From assembly GCA_019671135.1 (NCBI GenBank), contig JAHRHY010000007.1, positions 1,426,001-1,490,000 on the forward strand: 64,000 bases of DNA, read 5' to 3'. Positions 11,855-24,900 of the stretch are shown here, piece after piece (position 1 is the first letter of the stretch; each line of letters opens with the position of its first letter). This DNA comes from Linnemannia hyalina. Lineage: Eukaryota; Mortierellomycota; Mortierellomycetes; Mortierellales; Mortierellaceae. A program made the translations under genes and the position numbers. Under the pieces are notes generated by a model. That model was not told where the DNA came from. It saw nothing but the letters and a program-made list of their open reading frames with translations, and did no database searches.

Positions 11855-13506
11855 ATGGTCAAGGAGACAAAGTTGTACGAGGCCCTCGAGGTCGACCCTG
11901 GCTGCTCTGATTCCGAGCTCAAGAAGGCCTACAGAAAGTTGGCCTTGAAGTTCCATCCTGACAAGGTAACATCCGTCCTATGGTCACCAGTCCAGCCCCT
12001 CATCCATCACAAAGCATTCCTTTGTTCAGAGGCAGCAGCACCACTCTCCGTTTATATTACATGGACTCAAAAGTGCGCAGGCGCAAGGAGATTCTCTCTA
12101 TGCACAGCCTCCACGGACCTCAAACCCTCGCCTTTTTTTTGTTATCACCCCCATCACATCACCGGCTCGGTCAATCTTTCTGTAGTCGTTTCCCCGGCTC
12201 CCTCTTGTGTGCTCACCAATTATTTTGTTCTTTGCTTTTCTTCTACTTCCATAGACTGGAGGCGCTACCTCGGAAAAGTTCCAGGAGATCAGCCACGCAT
12301 ACGACATTCTTTCTGACGCTCAGAAGCGTCAGGTGTACGATCAGTACGGTGAGGCTGGACTCTCTGGTGAGGGTGCTGGTGGTCCTGGCGGTATGGGCGG
12401 TCTTTCGCCCGAGGATCTTTTCAGCCACTTCTTTGGCGGCGGTGGTGGTGGACGTGGCGGCCGTCCCTCGGGACCCCGCCGTGGCAAGGATGTTGCACAC
12501 GGATTGAAGGTGACCCTCGAGGATCTCTACAAGGGCAAGACCACCAAGTTGGCTCTTCAGAAGAACGTCCTCTGCGAGAAGTGCGACGGCAAGGGTGGAA
12601 AGGAGGGCGCTGTCAAGACCTGCGCTACCTGCCACGGACAGGGTTACCGTGTCATGCTCCGTCAGATGGGACCCATGATGCAGCAGATTCAGCAGCCCTG
12701 CGGTGACTGCCGTGGAGAGGGAGAGATCATTAACGCCAAGGACAAGTGCAAGTTCTGTAACGCCAAGAAGGTCACCCAGGTCCGCAAGGTTCTGGAGGTC
12801 CACATTGACCGCGGCATGAAGGACGGCAGAAAGATTGTTTTCAACGGCGAGGGCGACCAGGCTCCTGGCACCGTCCCCGGAGACGTTGTCATTGTTTTGG
12901 AGCAGCGTGAGCACACCCGTTTCCGTCGCAACGGCGATGACTTGTTCTACGATGCCAAGATCGACCTTGTCACTGCCCTTGCTGGTGGTAAGATCCAGAT
13001 CCCCCACTTGGATGACCGTATCCTCATTGTTGAGATCCTCCCCGGCGAGGTCATCAAGCCTGGTAAGTCTTTTATTTATTACTACTCGTTGACTGGGATG
13101 GGACGAATTACATTACCTCAAACCAATCGGATGGAGCCTTGGAGTCTTGCTTTTTCCATTTACTTACACATAATGTGCCTCTTACTATTGATGTTCATCA
13201 GGTGATTTGAAGGCTGTGATGGGACAGGGTATGCCCACCGAGAGACACCACGACTTCGGTAACCTCTACATCCAGTTCGAGATCGAGTTCCCTACCGCCA
13301 ACTGGACCGACGTCGCCAAGATCGAGCAGCTCCGTTCTATCCTCCCCCCATCAGCCGAGCTCCCCGCCCTCCCCAAGGGTGCCCACATTGAGGAGGTCAG
13401 CCTCACAGAGATGGATCCCCGCCAGAAGGCAAGAGCCGAGCAGGGTCACATGGGCGATGATGATGAGGAGGGCCAGGGTCCTGGTGTCCAGTGCGCTCAG
13501 CAGTAA
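11855..13506 (+). CDS. YDJ1: Type I DnaJ/Hsp40 co-chaperone, Ydj1/Mas5 type
   Basis: Stimulates the ATPase of cytosolic Hsp70 and delivers unfolded or mitochondria-bound precursors. Three exons (11855-11965, 12255-13062, 13202-13506) give 407 residues with exact phase. The J domain carries HPD at the end of exon 1 (KFHPDK). A Gly/Phe region ([16 protein letters not shown]) follows. Four Cys-rich zinc motifs are present: [24 protein letters not shown] and CKFCNAKK. The C-terminal substrate-binding domains are complete. The protein ends in CAQQ, a CaaX box like that of yeast Ydj1 (CASQ), which implies farnesylation and ER or membrane anchoring. It is divergent from UTP6. Codon use is strongly C-biased at third positions, consistent with high expression. 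Confidence 0.96.
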
Positions 13507-14292
13507 ACTCCTCTCCCTTCTCCCCACTCTCACTCTCACCTTCATTTATCCATCCCACATTGTTCTTTTTGTGCTAATTTCTGTGCCCTGTTGGAATACA
13601 TTGTAGTAGACACATACGCCATCTCTCCACTTTCATTCTCGTATCTTTTTTTTTTTATTAAACCCTTTCAATATTATGAAAATATTACCACCCAGCTCTT
13701 GGTAGTGTGCTGGCCTATGTGAATATTTGTAGGGCAGCGGCAATTGTAGCAGAGAGGTGGTGAGAGGGTGACACAGGACACGTTTGGCATGCATTGCTAA
13801 GCTGCAGGGCCGTGCGTACGGTCAAGTAAACAATGTGTTTTCTCTCTTTTATGTTTTCTTATTTTCTTTCGGTCGGGCATCTTCTTCCTATCGTCCATCA
13901 TGACGAACAAAGAGCCTACAAAGTGTCTACACGGTCCCCCGATTGGATTCGGGGCAACCACGACACATTCGTACATAACCCCGTCATCTCCACTCCACTC
14001 CTGATTCCAATTCTACTCGTTTTGCATGGGCTACTTTCTCCCCTTGGGGTGGCGCCTCAGACGCCCAACACATCGCATGTTTGAATGTACGAAAAAGAAA
14101 GAGCTTCTTCATTTCCGTGAGCTCTCTCTCTCTCTCTCTGTCTCCGACCCCTCCTGATTTTCCTTTATGTCGGTCTGTCTCCTCTTTTTTGTTGAATGTT
14201 CCTTTTCTCTCTCTCCTTCTTGTGTTGACATGGTGCCTGCGTTGCTATCGGTACTCCTGGCGTGTTATCATTCGAAATGCGGAGCCGGGGTG

Positions 14293-14300
14293 TTTATAAA
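14293..14300 (+). promoter_or_regulatory. TATA box candidate for the secreted protein gene
   Basis: TTTATAAA lies about 125 bases before the ATG at 14423, followed by a pyrimidine-rich leader with CAACAACAACCACGAA before the start. Spacing and context fit a TATA element, but it is not verified. Confidence 0.5.
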
Positions 14301-14422
14301 TCTGGCCACCCATCCCCCGAAAAGAACGCTTTCTCATTTTGCCTCACACACTCCTTTTCTCTCCCATCAACCATCTTTGTACAGCTCAACTTTGCATCAA
14401 CTCACTCAACAACAACCACGAA

Positions 14423-16602
14423 ATGATAGCTACTTCCCGGCCACTGCGGTGGCTTGCCCTTGGCTCTTTGGCCTTGATGGCCTTGAGTGGCGGAGCATGG
14501 GCTGACGAATGTCCTGCACCTGTCACTGTTACCACGACAGAAACTACAACCGTCTGGGCCGGTAAGGCAAACATTCAAATCATTGCACAATGATATCATT
14601 CCTTTCTTCCTCCCATGAAAACACCATTGACAGATTTTTCCTTCGTACTTGTGATGGACTAGATGGTAGCTGGCCTTCCAAGACTGTGACCCAGCTAGTT
14701 GTTCCCGACGACTGTCCTCCGGAACCACGGTACTCGTGCTATGTTATCCAGACCACTACCTTGAACGCCGAGTTACCCCAAGCGACGATTCAGATGGTTT
14801 TGCCCCAACAGCAGGAAGAATCCAGCAAGCAGGAATGGAACGCGGAGTCAGAAGGCGATGAACAAGAGGAAGAACAAGCTAATGACGACTCGGATGAAGG
14901 AGATGCAGTCAAACCTGTGCCTGATCCTTCGATCACACCCTTCTTCTCTTCGCCCACACCTACTACTACCGCCGCCACAGGTCCAGCCTGTGTGAACTAC
15001 ATCACCGCTTTGAGTATGGGACCATGTCCGACATTCACTTCCCTCCCAACTAACAGCGAGGGTTGCGCTATTATCACAAGCACCACTTTGGCCATGACCA
15101 CCGTCACTGCGGTCCCAGCAGCGGATATCACCTACACTTACTCCTATTCCATCGGCCACGGTCACGGTCACCACGGCAACAAACATCCTCAGAAGTTCAC
15201 TCCTACTCCCACTGCCACTGCTACCGCCACTGTAACGCCCCCACCAGCTGTCGCCCTCTTCCCTCCAGAAGAACAAAAACAGGTCGACACCAACCCCACA
15301 AAAACCGAATTCACGACTTCTTTCTCGACCCATTACAGCTACACTCTCGCGTTCGATTTCACTTACGGTACCCTCAAGCCCTCACCCGTCCCTGGAACTC
15401 CTTTGCCTGAACTTCCTGCACCTACTCCCATACCCACGCCCACGTCGACCACGGCTACGACCACTACCAATACTGTGCCTGCAGAAGCACCTCCAGCACC
15501 TACTGAACTAGCTACTTCATCCCCTACCGATCCCGCCGACCCTCCAGCATCCATTGACCCATTGGATCCACCAGCTAACAAAGTGTCGCGTGTTGATGAA
15601 CCTCCAACCGTACCCGTGCCCGAGACTCCAGACGAAACTGGACAGGTTGTGACTATTGACCAACTTGGACCCATACCAATCACAAAGGAAGCTGACCCCG
15701 AGCTCACAGATCTGAAGAAGGCTTGCCAGGAGTGCGCCGAGCCCTGTGTTGTCGAATTGGATGTTGCGGCCAAGGCAGAGGTGCCCATCTTAGCCAAGCT
15801 GTTTGAGGACAAGATCAAGAAGGCCCTCGCCAGTCTGAAGCTGACCCTCGAGAACGAGAGCGGATCGGCCTCTGTTCAAGACCAGGACAATAACAACAAC
15901 AACAACAACTCTAATGACGGATCTGGTGGCCCGACAGGCTTTTTTGCAGGACTGAACATCGACGTTAACACGGCAGGATTATTCCGAAAGACCTGTGAGG
16001 ATAAAGTGGATGCGATCGAGAAGAAGCATATCGAGGTCCTGAATGAGAGATGTGAACGAGTGATCCGGACTGGTTGTGAGACAGGAGCTTGTCTTCAGAG
16101 CGAGGTGGATAAGGCGGTAAAGCTTTTGGATGTGATGATCTCGACCGAGTTGGCCAGGGATTGTAGCCAGCTTCGTAGCGATATTGTTCAAGAGTTCAAG
16201 GTTCGATCCGACCAGGACCAGAGATCCAAGGGCAAGGTCGTTGTCGATGCCAATGCCATGGTCGATGTCGAGAAGCGCGGACTGTTGAGCGGTCTGCTGG
16301 GCGACAACAACGTGGTCGACAAAGTCGTCGACGGCCTCGGCGAGACTGTCAACAAGGTTGTGGCCAAGACTGTAACCCCTCTGACAGGAGACGATTTAGT
16401 AGAGCGTCTGGTCGAACAGTTGACGGGGACTGTCAAGTCTGTGGTCGACAGCTTTGTAGGCAACTGCAACCGCAAGGGTCTGTTGGACTTTGATACGGAG
16501 AAGGGCGTGGGTGCATTGGCGGCGATTGCGGATGTCTCTTTGAATCTATTCAAGATTGTGTGTGTGCATGTCCATGCCGACGCTGATGCCAAGGTCGCTT
16601 AG
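14423..16602 (+). CDS. Secreted Thr/Pro-rich protein of unknown function
   Basis: I do not recognise a family. Two exons (14423-14561, 14663-16602; 101-base intron) give about 692 residues. The N-terminus is a clear signal peptide: MIATSRPLRW, a hydrophobic core LALGSLALMALSGGAWA, and probable cleavage before DECPAP. An acidic stretch (EGDEQEEEQANDDSDEGD), a His/Gly segment (GHGHGHHGNKH) and a long Thr/Pro/Ala-rich region follow; the last would be heavily O-glycosylated, as in cell-wall proteins. From about residue 365 there is a compact Cys-containing domain (CQECAEPC, CEDKVDAIEKKH, CERVIRTGCETGAC). The pair EKRG (about 16269-16280) looks like a kexin site. It releases about 110 residues with an amphipathic Val/Leu pattern (GLLSGLLGD, VVDKVVDGLGETVNKVV) and two Cys. 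A cell-wall or secreted protein is the best inference. Confidence 0.8.
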
Positions 16603-17225
16603 TAGGCTTAGCCACCCCTAGGTTATTTGTCGCGTACCGAGGAATGTGTAGTTTGACATGATACCACCATGTTTAGCATTTGGTATTTTCGCATTTTAAT
16701 GAATCTTTTTATTCAAGATAATTAAGTAATATGTTCTGGCATGAAGTGAACTTCGAAGTGAGGGTGAATAAGCAGCCAGCACCAGAGATAAAGATAACTC
16801 GACGATGGAAATCCAAGAAGACGGAGAAGAAGGGGTCGGGCGGCGATGTGTTTTACTTGTCCCTTATTTTGTGCCACAGCCCTCTCATACTTCCATCGCC
16901 CTCGCACACGCCGGTCACACCTTGGCCCACTTCGACTTTTTCTTCTCTTTTCTCCCGCCGACGTTTTTTCCACTCCTCCACTTCTCAACCCCATCCCTCC
17001 CTCCTTCCCCGTCTTCCCCACTTTCTGAACTCTTTCTGGTCTTCCCTCATCCTTTGCTCTTCTTTCTTTACTATTTCCTTCCTTTTCGACAATCGCCCAC
17101 TCCACTCCTCTTGATCACACTTTTCTCTTTCTTCTGTTTGTGCTCATCTCGCCTTCCTTAACTTCTTCGGCTCAACGACACCTTCGCACCTCTGCAGCAC
17201 AGCGCAGATAATATCAACCGGAGCG

Positions 17226-20196
17226 ATGACATCAACAACGGACCCCAGCATCACTACCCATGCTGCCATCACCATCCCAGAAGACTCATCCAAGACCCTA
17301 CCAGTCGCTGTGACAGACACCAACATCAACACCAAGCCATCATCATCACCTGAGGATGTCAACCCACAGTTCCGACCTTCCCCCAACGCCGACGAGGACT
17401 TTGAGGGTAGGACGCATACTGCATTGTTTTCTTCCCAAACAGAAAGAGAACTAGGAGCAATAAAGAACGAAGAAGAAGAAAAAACAGAAAGGATCGATCA
17501 GGATTATCAGAGGATACGTGGACATTTGGATTAAAGGTCATGCTGGATCGATCACAAGCGTCAGCAAAGCAAATACCGACAGTCGAAGCCCTGCAGAAAG
17601 TGCAACGAACAAACAAACAAACAGCCCTTTTTCTTCAATTCTAGAACGGACTCTTCCTATCCTCTAAAGGATGTGCCTCAACCACTCCAACGGCCCTCAA
17701 GCTAACTGTGTTTATCCACTCTCCAATGTACCCCTCTTCGCCAACGAATGACACGAAATAGATATCACCATCTTCCAGGCGGCTCAGATGGGCAAGGTAG
17801 CCATTGTGGCGAAACTGATCGAAAAGGACCCAGCCGTTGTCAAGAGCAGGGATTTCCAGGATGTCACGGCGTTGCATTGGGCGGCTATCAACAACCAGAT
17901 CCCTGTTGCAAAGTACCTGATGGATAATGGTGCTGAGGTCGACGCCATCGGTGGAGAGCTCGTCGCAACACCATTACATTGGTGCACAAGGTACCAACCA
18001 GGATTATCTAAAGTCGAACGGGAAAAAACAGAGTTTGGATTCTATGGGTCTTTTTTCTTGGACTCAGTTGCTTACTGTTTTTCTTCTTCTTTGGCTCTAT
18101 CTAGGAACGGACACATGAATATGGCCAAGTTGTTGATGAAACGCGGAGCCAACCCGATGTTGCAGGATTCTCAGGGATTCAACGCTCTTCACCTCGGAAC
18201 ACATTCGTCCAATGCCATGTTGGTGTTGTTCTTGATGATGGCCGGCGAGATGGATGTGGACGTTGCAGACACACTCGGACACACCAGTTTGATGTGGGCG
18301 GCTTACCAGGGGGACAGTCTCAGTGTCGACATCTTGTTGAGGCAGGGCGCTCGTGTTGACACCACGGACCGGGAAGGGTTCACGCCCTTGCACTGGGCTG
18401 TCGTCAAGGGCAACCGAGAGTGCCTATCCAAGATTCTTAAGGCAGGAGCTGATGTCAAGGCAGCCGACAAAACTGGAAAGACGCCTGTGGACATGATCAA
18501 GGAGCTCAAAGGAAATGTCATCTGGGAGAAGGCATTGAGTGATGCCAAGCTGTCGTCGGACGGACAAACAAGAAGGACGCCCTTTGACAAGGTATGGCGA
18601 TATTCAAATTGACTCTATGCCACTTATGGGCGCTTCAATTGCACTGTTACTAACTAACTCTCGCTCTTTACTGCTTCTATATTATGATAGAAAACCACCA
18701 ACACTATCATCTACTTTATACCCTACTTTACTCTCTTCTTCACGTTAGAGCTCATGGTCCTCTTCCCATGGTACATTGCCTTGCCACTCGCCATTGTACA
18801 GTTTCTGGCGGGACATATTGGATCGGTCAAGTTTCTTTTGCGGACAAAGACGCCAAACGACATGCTCCAGACGCCCTACTACACTGCAGTTTTCCAATCG
18901 ACTGCATTCTGGGTTGGCTTTACCTGGCTCCGCCATCTTGTCTATAGTAAGTCAAGTCCTAGTGTTTTGTGATATACTCTTGTGCCAAAAGCGATACTAA
19001 CCTCTCGTCATTGGTTTCATAACTATGGCAGATACGGCGCACTTGCTTTGGTTGAACATTGCGTTCATTATCGGCTACGTCTCGGCTCTCTACTTTTTCT
19101 ACAACGCTGTCATGGCGGATCCTGGATGGACGAAACGAAACACCACAGTCGAATCCCAGCGGGAAGCAGTCGTTCGAATGGCGGACAGGAACCTCTTGGA
19201 CGTGAAGCACTTTTGCGTCACTTGTGTTGCTCAGCGACCCATGCGGTCAAAGCACTGCAAGTTTTGCAACTGTTGCGTCGCCAAATTCGATCACCACTGC
19301 CCCTGGATTTACAACTGCATTGGAGCCAAGAACCATAGAGCTTTCATGATCTTTTTGGCCCTCTTCATCAGCGTTGTCCCCGTCTATGCTTATCTGTCTT
19401 TTGAATGTAAGTTACATGGAGTTGTGTAGAAATTGTCTGTTTTTTTTTTCTTGAATGGTTGACACGGTTGCTAACCAACGACTTTGCATGACAATTAGAT
19501 CTCGCGATTACCTCGCCAGCGTATGTTGCTGTCGCGTCGAACCCTTGTCTGCTTGGAGATTCCTTGTGCAGCTACTTCCAGTATGACGCCTTCACGACCA
19601 CATTGGCGTTCTGGTCCATGTTTCAAGTGACTTGGCCAGGATTGCTCTTTTTTGTTCAACTCTTCCAAGTCGGACAGTCCAAGACCACGAACGAGGCGAT
19701 GAACTTCCAGCGCCAGACATACTCAGGTAAGGCGATGAACATTCGCCAACGGATCCTGAGGTCACTGACGGAGATCGATTCCGAGATCGCCGGTGCTGGG
19801 CACCCACTTCAAGAAGAGAGCATTAACCTATTGGAGGCTGGCGCAGGAGCAGCAGGCGAGGAGGAGGATGAGGCCTTGTTTGCACGGGAGGAAGAGTCCA
19901 AGCCTGTTGGGTTTGGCGATCATTCACACCACGGACATAGCCACGGACATGAAGGTCATGGTCATGGGCCTCGTGGAGGAGGAGGTATGTGGAACCTGAT
20001 TGTGGGAACCGCACGAGGAAGGCGTCAGAACCATGGCGATGATGAAGCGAGCAATCCGTTTGATTTCGGACTGTGGCAGAACTGCCTGGGCTTCTGGTCG
20101 GATAATAGACAGGGACCGTTGCGGGGCGTCAACTGGTATACGTTCTATGAAGCGGAGCCATCGCGGGCGCATCACCCTACCTCCAGACGCATGTAA
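17226..20196 (+). CDS. AKR1: Ankyrin-repeat DHHC palmitoyltransferase, Akr1 type
   Basis: An integral Golgi/endosomal S-acyltransferase that attaches palmitate to Cys residues of membrane-associated proteins. About six exons: 17226-17406, 17768-17990, 18104-18591, about 18691-18943, about 19031-19405 and about 19500-20196. A Ser/Thr-rich cytosolic N-terminus precedes at least five ankyrin repeats ([55 protein letters not shown]). Hydrophobic membrane segments follow ([36 protein letters not shown]). The catalytic Cys-rich domain reads [20 protein letters not shown], then [18 protein letters not shown]. Two more membrane segments and a cytosolic tail with [16 protein letters not shown] end the protein. 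Yeast Akr1 has DHYC at the active site; here the canonical DHHC is kept. Intron 1 is about 360 bases. Confidence 0.94.
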
Positions 20197-21917
20197 TCAC
20201 CTAATCTAGCCCACTTTGAACAAATATCTAATATTCAAACATAATAAATACATCGTTGCCGTGAGCCAATGACGGTTGCAGGTATGAAGGAGTTGACGGA
20301 TAATTTCTTGCACGACAACAAGTTGAGAACCGAACATTGGGTGCCCACGACTCCTCCTGTCTTCATTATTTTTTGTTGCCATGCACACAACTCTGTTTGA
20401 GATTAGCGTACCTCTTCCCTTCCCTTTCATGACCCCTCTCCTGTACCCCTTGTTGTCTCGCTAGTCCTATTACAATTTGGATCAAGCGTGCTAAAGAAAG
20501 ATTGTTGGAGGAAGTCCTGCTATGCTGTCATTGTGAAGTAAGTGTGCATTTAGAATGACAAACGAAAATACAAACGAGGAGGTTGGTTTAGGAGGTCGGG
20601 GCGTCAGATCTGAGGAAAGCAGCGTCCCCTTGACGCTTTTTTGTTGTTGTTGTTCTGGACTTTTTTTTTTTTTTTGTTATTGCCGATGTTGTTGTTTGTT
20701 TTTGGCCCTGGAACCTGATAGCAATTGAACCGCGTTGCTGTCGCCAAGACACAGCAGAGTTCATAAATTGTGCAGCCAAGGCTAATATCCAGGAGAGCTA
20801 GGCAACAGCCGCTCCATGGAACCCTTGCATAATTTATTTCGGCTGTAGCACATGCCTGACAGATCGTGGGTATTATGGCTCTGGCAAGAGTGATATCCCG
20901 AAACACCGAGAAAATCGAAAAAAAGACCTTTCATTATTCACCCCCAGCAGAATATCCTTTCCCTTTTAGTCGTGTGCAGGTGTTGTCCGGATCAAGGGGG
21001 GAATAGTCCGTCTGCCAAGAAAATCAGGGTGCTGCTGTAAAAAGTAAAACTAACAAGTGTCTTTCTTCGCAACTCAGCTCTCGATATAGTTGCCCTACTC
21101 CCCAATTGTATTATTCTTGTTTTTTTGAGGCGGTTCTTTGTTTTACCAGTAGCACATCTGGAGCGCACTTACGCACAAGCAAAAATGACAAAAAAAAAAT
21201 CATCCGATTTTTTTTGGGTAGTCAAGGTAGTCATCAATCGGAAAAAAAAAAGGAGACCCGACCGGTTGCGTATGTGTGTTAATGTGCGTGCGTGTTTGCA
21301 GGCAGGCAGTTATCAGGAGAAGGAGAAGGAAAAAGAAGGACAGTGGAAAGAGAGCGAGAGCGAGAGCGGGGGATAGACAGAGACAGTAAGAGGAAGAGGG
21401 AGAATGGAATTCTCATATCAGATCGAATCAAGCTAAGAGAGACACAAAGAGAAGAAGGAAAAAAATGCCAACACCAAAGAAGAAAAAAAAGGCGTGAAAA
21501 TCTCTTGGATCGACGACGCTATCGATGCTAGAGCATAAGTGACTTAATCGATTGCACGGTGGCCAAGTCCAATAGAAAAAAAAGAAAGAGAACAGATTCG
21601 GCTGTGGCCAATGGCTGGGCGAGGGTAAAAGTAAAGTAAAGTACAATTGTTTTGATTCCTTGTGTTCCAGACAGCGGACCGAAAGGGGGAAAGGAAGGGG
21701 GTTGGTTCGACTTTTTTTTTTCTTTTCTGTTGACATTCCAGTTTGATTTCCTTTCTCTTCTTCCTTACTTCCTTCGTCCTCCTTACCGCCACCGCCTCAT
21801 TATCCATTCTCATCCTTCCTCCCTCCCTCCCTCCCTCCCTCCCTCCTCCTCCCTCTCCTTCCCTCTCGACCCGTTGTTACTCTAGACATCCTCCTCCATA
21901 TTCATATCCAGAGCATT
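20197..21917. other. Spacer between AKR1 and the desaturase
   Basis: About 1.7 kb without a recognisable gene. It contains poly(T) and poly(A) tracts, purine-rich runs around 21310-21500 and a CCCT microsatellite just before the desaturase. It should hold the desaturase promoter. The short minus-strand frame near 20604-20906 ends in a Lys run from a poly(A) tract and has no family features. Confidence 0.4.
21817..21845. repeat. CCCT tetranucleotide microsatellite
   Basis: About seven CCCT/CTCC units in the desaturase 5' leader, on the pyrimidine-rich strand, less than 100 bases before the ATG. Confidence 0.8.
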
Positions 21918-24900
21918 ATGGGCCCCCTCACATCGCTGTCCAAGCGTACAACAAGGTCCTCCGCCTCAAGGACCACCTCCTCCTCCACAACAACCGACCT
22001 TTCTTCACTATCATCCTCCTCCTCTTCCGAATACAACAGCGACAGCGAAGCGATTGATCGCCTCTCAATCGCCTCCTCAGCAGTATCTTCGCTCGACGAC
22101 ATGCCCTCGCCCGCCATCGCCAAGCATATCAAGGAGATCCCCAAAATCTCAACCAAGAATGATTTCTCTGTCCTGAACGAACCCTGGACGATCTGGAACT
22201 GGTACAAGAAGCTTGACTGGGTTCATGTCCTGGGTCTTATCTTTATGCCCATCTATGGCTTCTACATGGTCTACACCTCGGTCGCCTTGCAGCAGAAGAC
22301 GGCTATCTTTTCGGTGATTTATTATTTCTTCACTGGATTGGGTATTACCGCTGGTAAGTTTATTTATGCTTCTTTTTCTTTGGGATTGGCTTCATGTCTC
22401 ATGTTTACACATTCCATTCTCTCCCTGTCGCCTACTCTGTTACCGTTATCCTTCTTTATCCCTCCTCTCCTCTTTTCCTCCTCCCCCATTGCTACTTTTT
22501 TTTCTCGTTGTTTGTTTGAGTTGAGTTGAGTCCTCAAAGTATTATATTTGTGTGTGGGTTTGTTTGACTTTTTTGGAAAGTGCACGAAGTAGGAAGGGGA
22601 GGCCAAAAGAAGGGAAAAAAAAAAGTAGCTGGGTAAAAAAGTGTTTGTTGTTGTCCACAAGGACAAACGAAACTAAATAATCGTTTCGCTCATTTTCTTT
22701 TACTCACAATGTCTTGTTGTTGTTGTCGTTGTCCAATCGTATATTGGAATGCACAAAAGACAGGGGAGAGGGGGGGGGAGGGGTGAAAGGATGAGGGTAG
22801 GGAACCCTCAAATTGGGGAAGATGCGTATTTTCTTTGCTTCCTTTCCCTTTCCTTTCATCAACCCAATCGACAACATCACCACCGCAAATAACAGGATTA
22901 ACGGGCCAAACCAAAAAAGGAGGAAATGAGGATACGTCGATAGTGCATGAGAGTTAAGCATCTCCAGGGAACAAGTCGAACAGAGAGAATGGTAGGCGAG
23001 AAGGCCAAAGTGGGTTGATGTTGAGAGCCATGAAAAAAAATGAAAACGACCATGTTGTTTTTGTTTTTGTTTTTGATAAGATTTGAGCTGGGAAAGCATT
23101 CGACAAAAACAAGTGCAAACACAAACGAATAACTTCCAGCAAGAAGTATACAATCAAATGAGCACCACCCCTGCTTCTCTTCCATCCAATGTTTATCGCC
23201 CTTGTATATTCTTCCTTCTTTTCTTTCATTCTTTTCTTCGATTCCACTTGTGGTGTCCGATCTATCGGAGATGGTCGGACACCGACGTTTCATTCATCCA
23301 TATTGTGTTTTTTTAAAGTCGATACATGACTCTGAATCTGGTTATTTGGCGACAACACAACCATAATCATTCCAGCATTCAGGAAGACGCAGATGGTGCT
23401 ATCTACTCAATTGCAATCAATGGCGGCGTGCTGACCTTCGTCCCGTCGCGCCTTCTCAAACCCCTCGTCCATAATTTCCCTTCTCCTTCTTTCCTTGTGC
23501 CCTTGTTTCTTTTTTTTTTTCCTTCCCCTGTCTACCATGCAGTGCAGTGAAGTTTTTTTCTTTGCTCACTTGCATGGTTTTGGCTTGTCCCGAGATGACC
23601 TTCTGGACTGGGCGGATGGACGCCGTTCCGTTCGTTTTCATTGTGTTCGGAATTCTGTGCCCAGGTGGTTGTCGACTTTTAGAGTTGCCTAGTCGTCATT
23701 GGTTCTAGCTTTACTAACGTGTTGTTTTTTCTTTTCATTCCTTTCTTTTGTATGATAGGATATCATCGTCTCTGGTCCCATCGCGCCTACTCTGCTGGAC
23801 CTACTCTTCAATTCATCTTGATGCTCGCCTCTACTGGAGCCATGCAGGGATCAATTCGTTGGTGGTGCCGCAACCATCGTGCCCATCATCGCTACACCGA
23901 CACCGAGAAGGTATTTTCCTTTCTTTTGACTGCAGTTTTTTGTTGTTCTGGGCTGTTGAGGCTCACCCTTATTATGGTTGTATATTTACTTTTTGCGGGA
24001 ACTCGAACTGACATCCTTATTGCCACCATTTTTTCTATTTATTTAGGACCCCTATGGCGCTCAGAAGGGTTTGATGTGGTCTCACTTCGTCTGGATGCTG
24101 GTGAAACAGGATCCCACGACAGTCGGATGGGCAGATGTCTCGGACTTGAAGGCCAACAAGCTGGTTCGATTCCAGCACAACCAATTCCTCTGGCTAGCTC
24201 CCTTCATGTCTCTCGGAGTGCCCACACTCATTGCAGGACTTGGCTGGGGCGATTACTGGGGCGGATTCATCTATGGAGGCATTATCCGTCAGTTTGTTGT
24301 CCACCACGCCACCTTCTGTGTCAACTCGTTGGCCCACTGGCTCGGAGATATGCCATTCGACGACCGCCACACCCCTCGCGACCATATTTTGACTGCCCTG
24401 GTCACCCTAGGCGAAGGCTACCACAATTTCCATCACGAGTTCCCTCAGGATTACAGGAATGCGATCAAGTTTTACCAGTATGACCCTACAAAGTGGCTGA
24501 TTGCTTTCTGTGCCTTCTTTGGCCTAGCTTCGGACTTGAAGCGGTTCCCTACCAACGAGATCACGAAGGGGCAGGTCAGGATGGAGCAGCAGAAGCTCGA
24601 CCGGATCAAGGCAACCCTTATCTGGGGTACGCCCATCGACCAGTTGCCCGTCTATACGTTTGAAGAGTTCCAGGCGATGGCGACCGACAAGTGTCAGGCT
24701 GTGACGTTGATCGAGGGGATCATCTATGACCTAGAGTCGTTTGTGGATGAGCACCCTGGTGGCAGGAGTTTGATTCGCAGTGCGATCGGCAAGGACGCGA
24801 CGACCTCATTCAATGGAGGAGTCTATGACCACTCGAACGCTGCTCGGCATCTGTTAGAGAGGATGAGGGTTGGTGTGGTTGCTGGAGGTGGATATGTTGA

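Noticed and set aside
12243..13007. 254-residue minus-strand frame
   Set aside because: Mirror of the DnaJ coding exon caused by its C-rich third positions.
14848..15333. Minus-strand Ser/Gly-rich frame
   Set aside because: Antisense of the Thr/Pro-rich exon of the secreted protein.
17419..17534. In-frame extension of AKR1 exon 1 to a stop
   Set aside because: Lies inside intron 1; splicing from about 17406 to 17768 restores the [11 protein letters not shown] ankyrin start.
20604..20906. 100-residue minus-strand frame MFRDITLARA
   Set aside because: Ends in Asn/Lys runs from a homopolymer; no conserved features or splice partners.
22704..23293. Several 75-150-residue minus-strand frames
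   Set aside because: Inside the long desaturase intron; low complexity and pyrimidine-driven Phe/Leu/Ser content.
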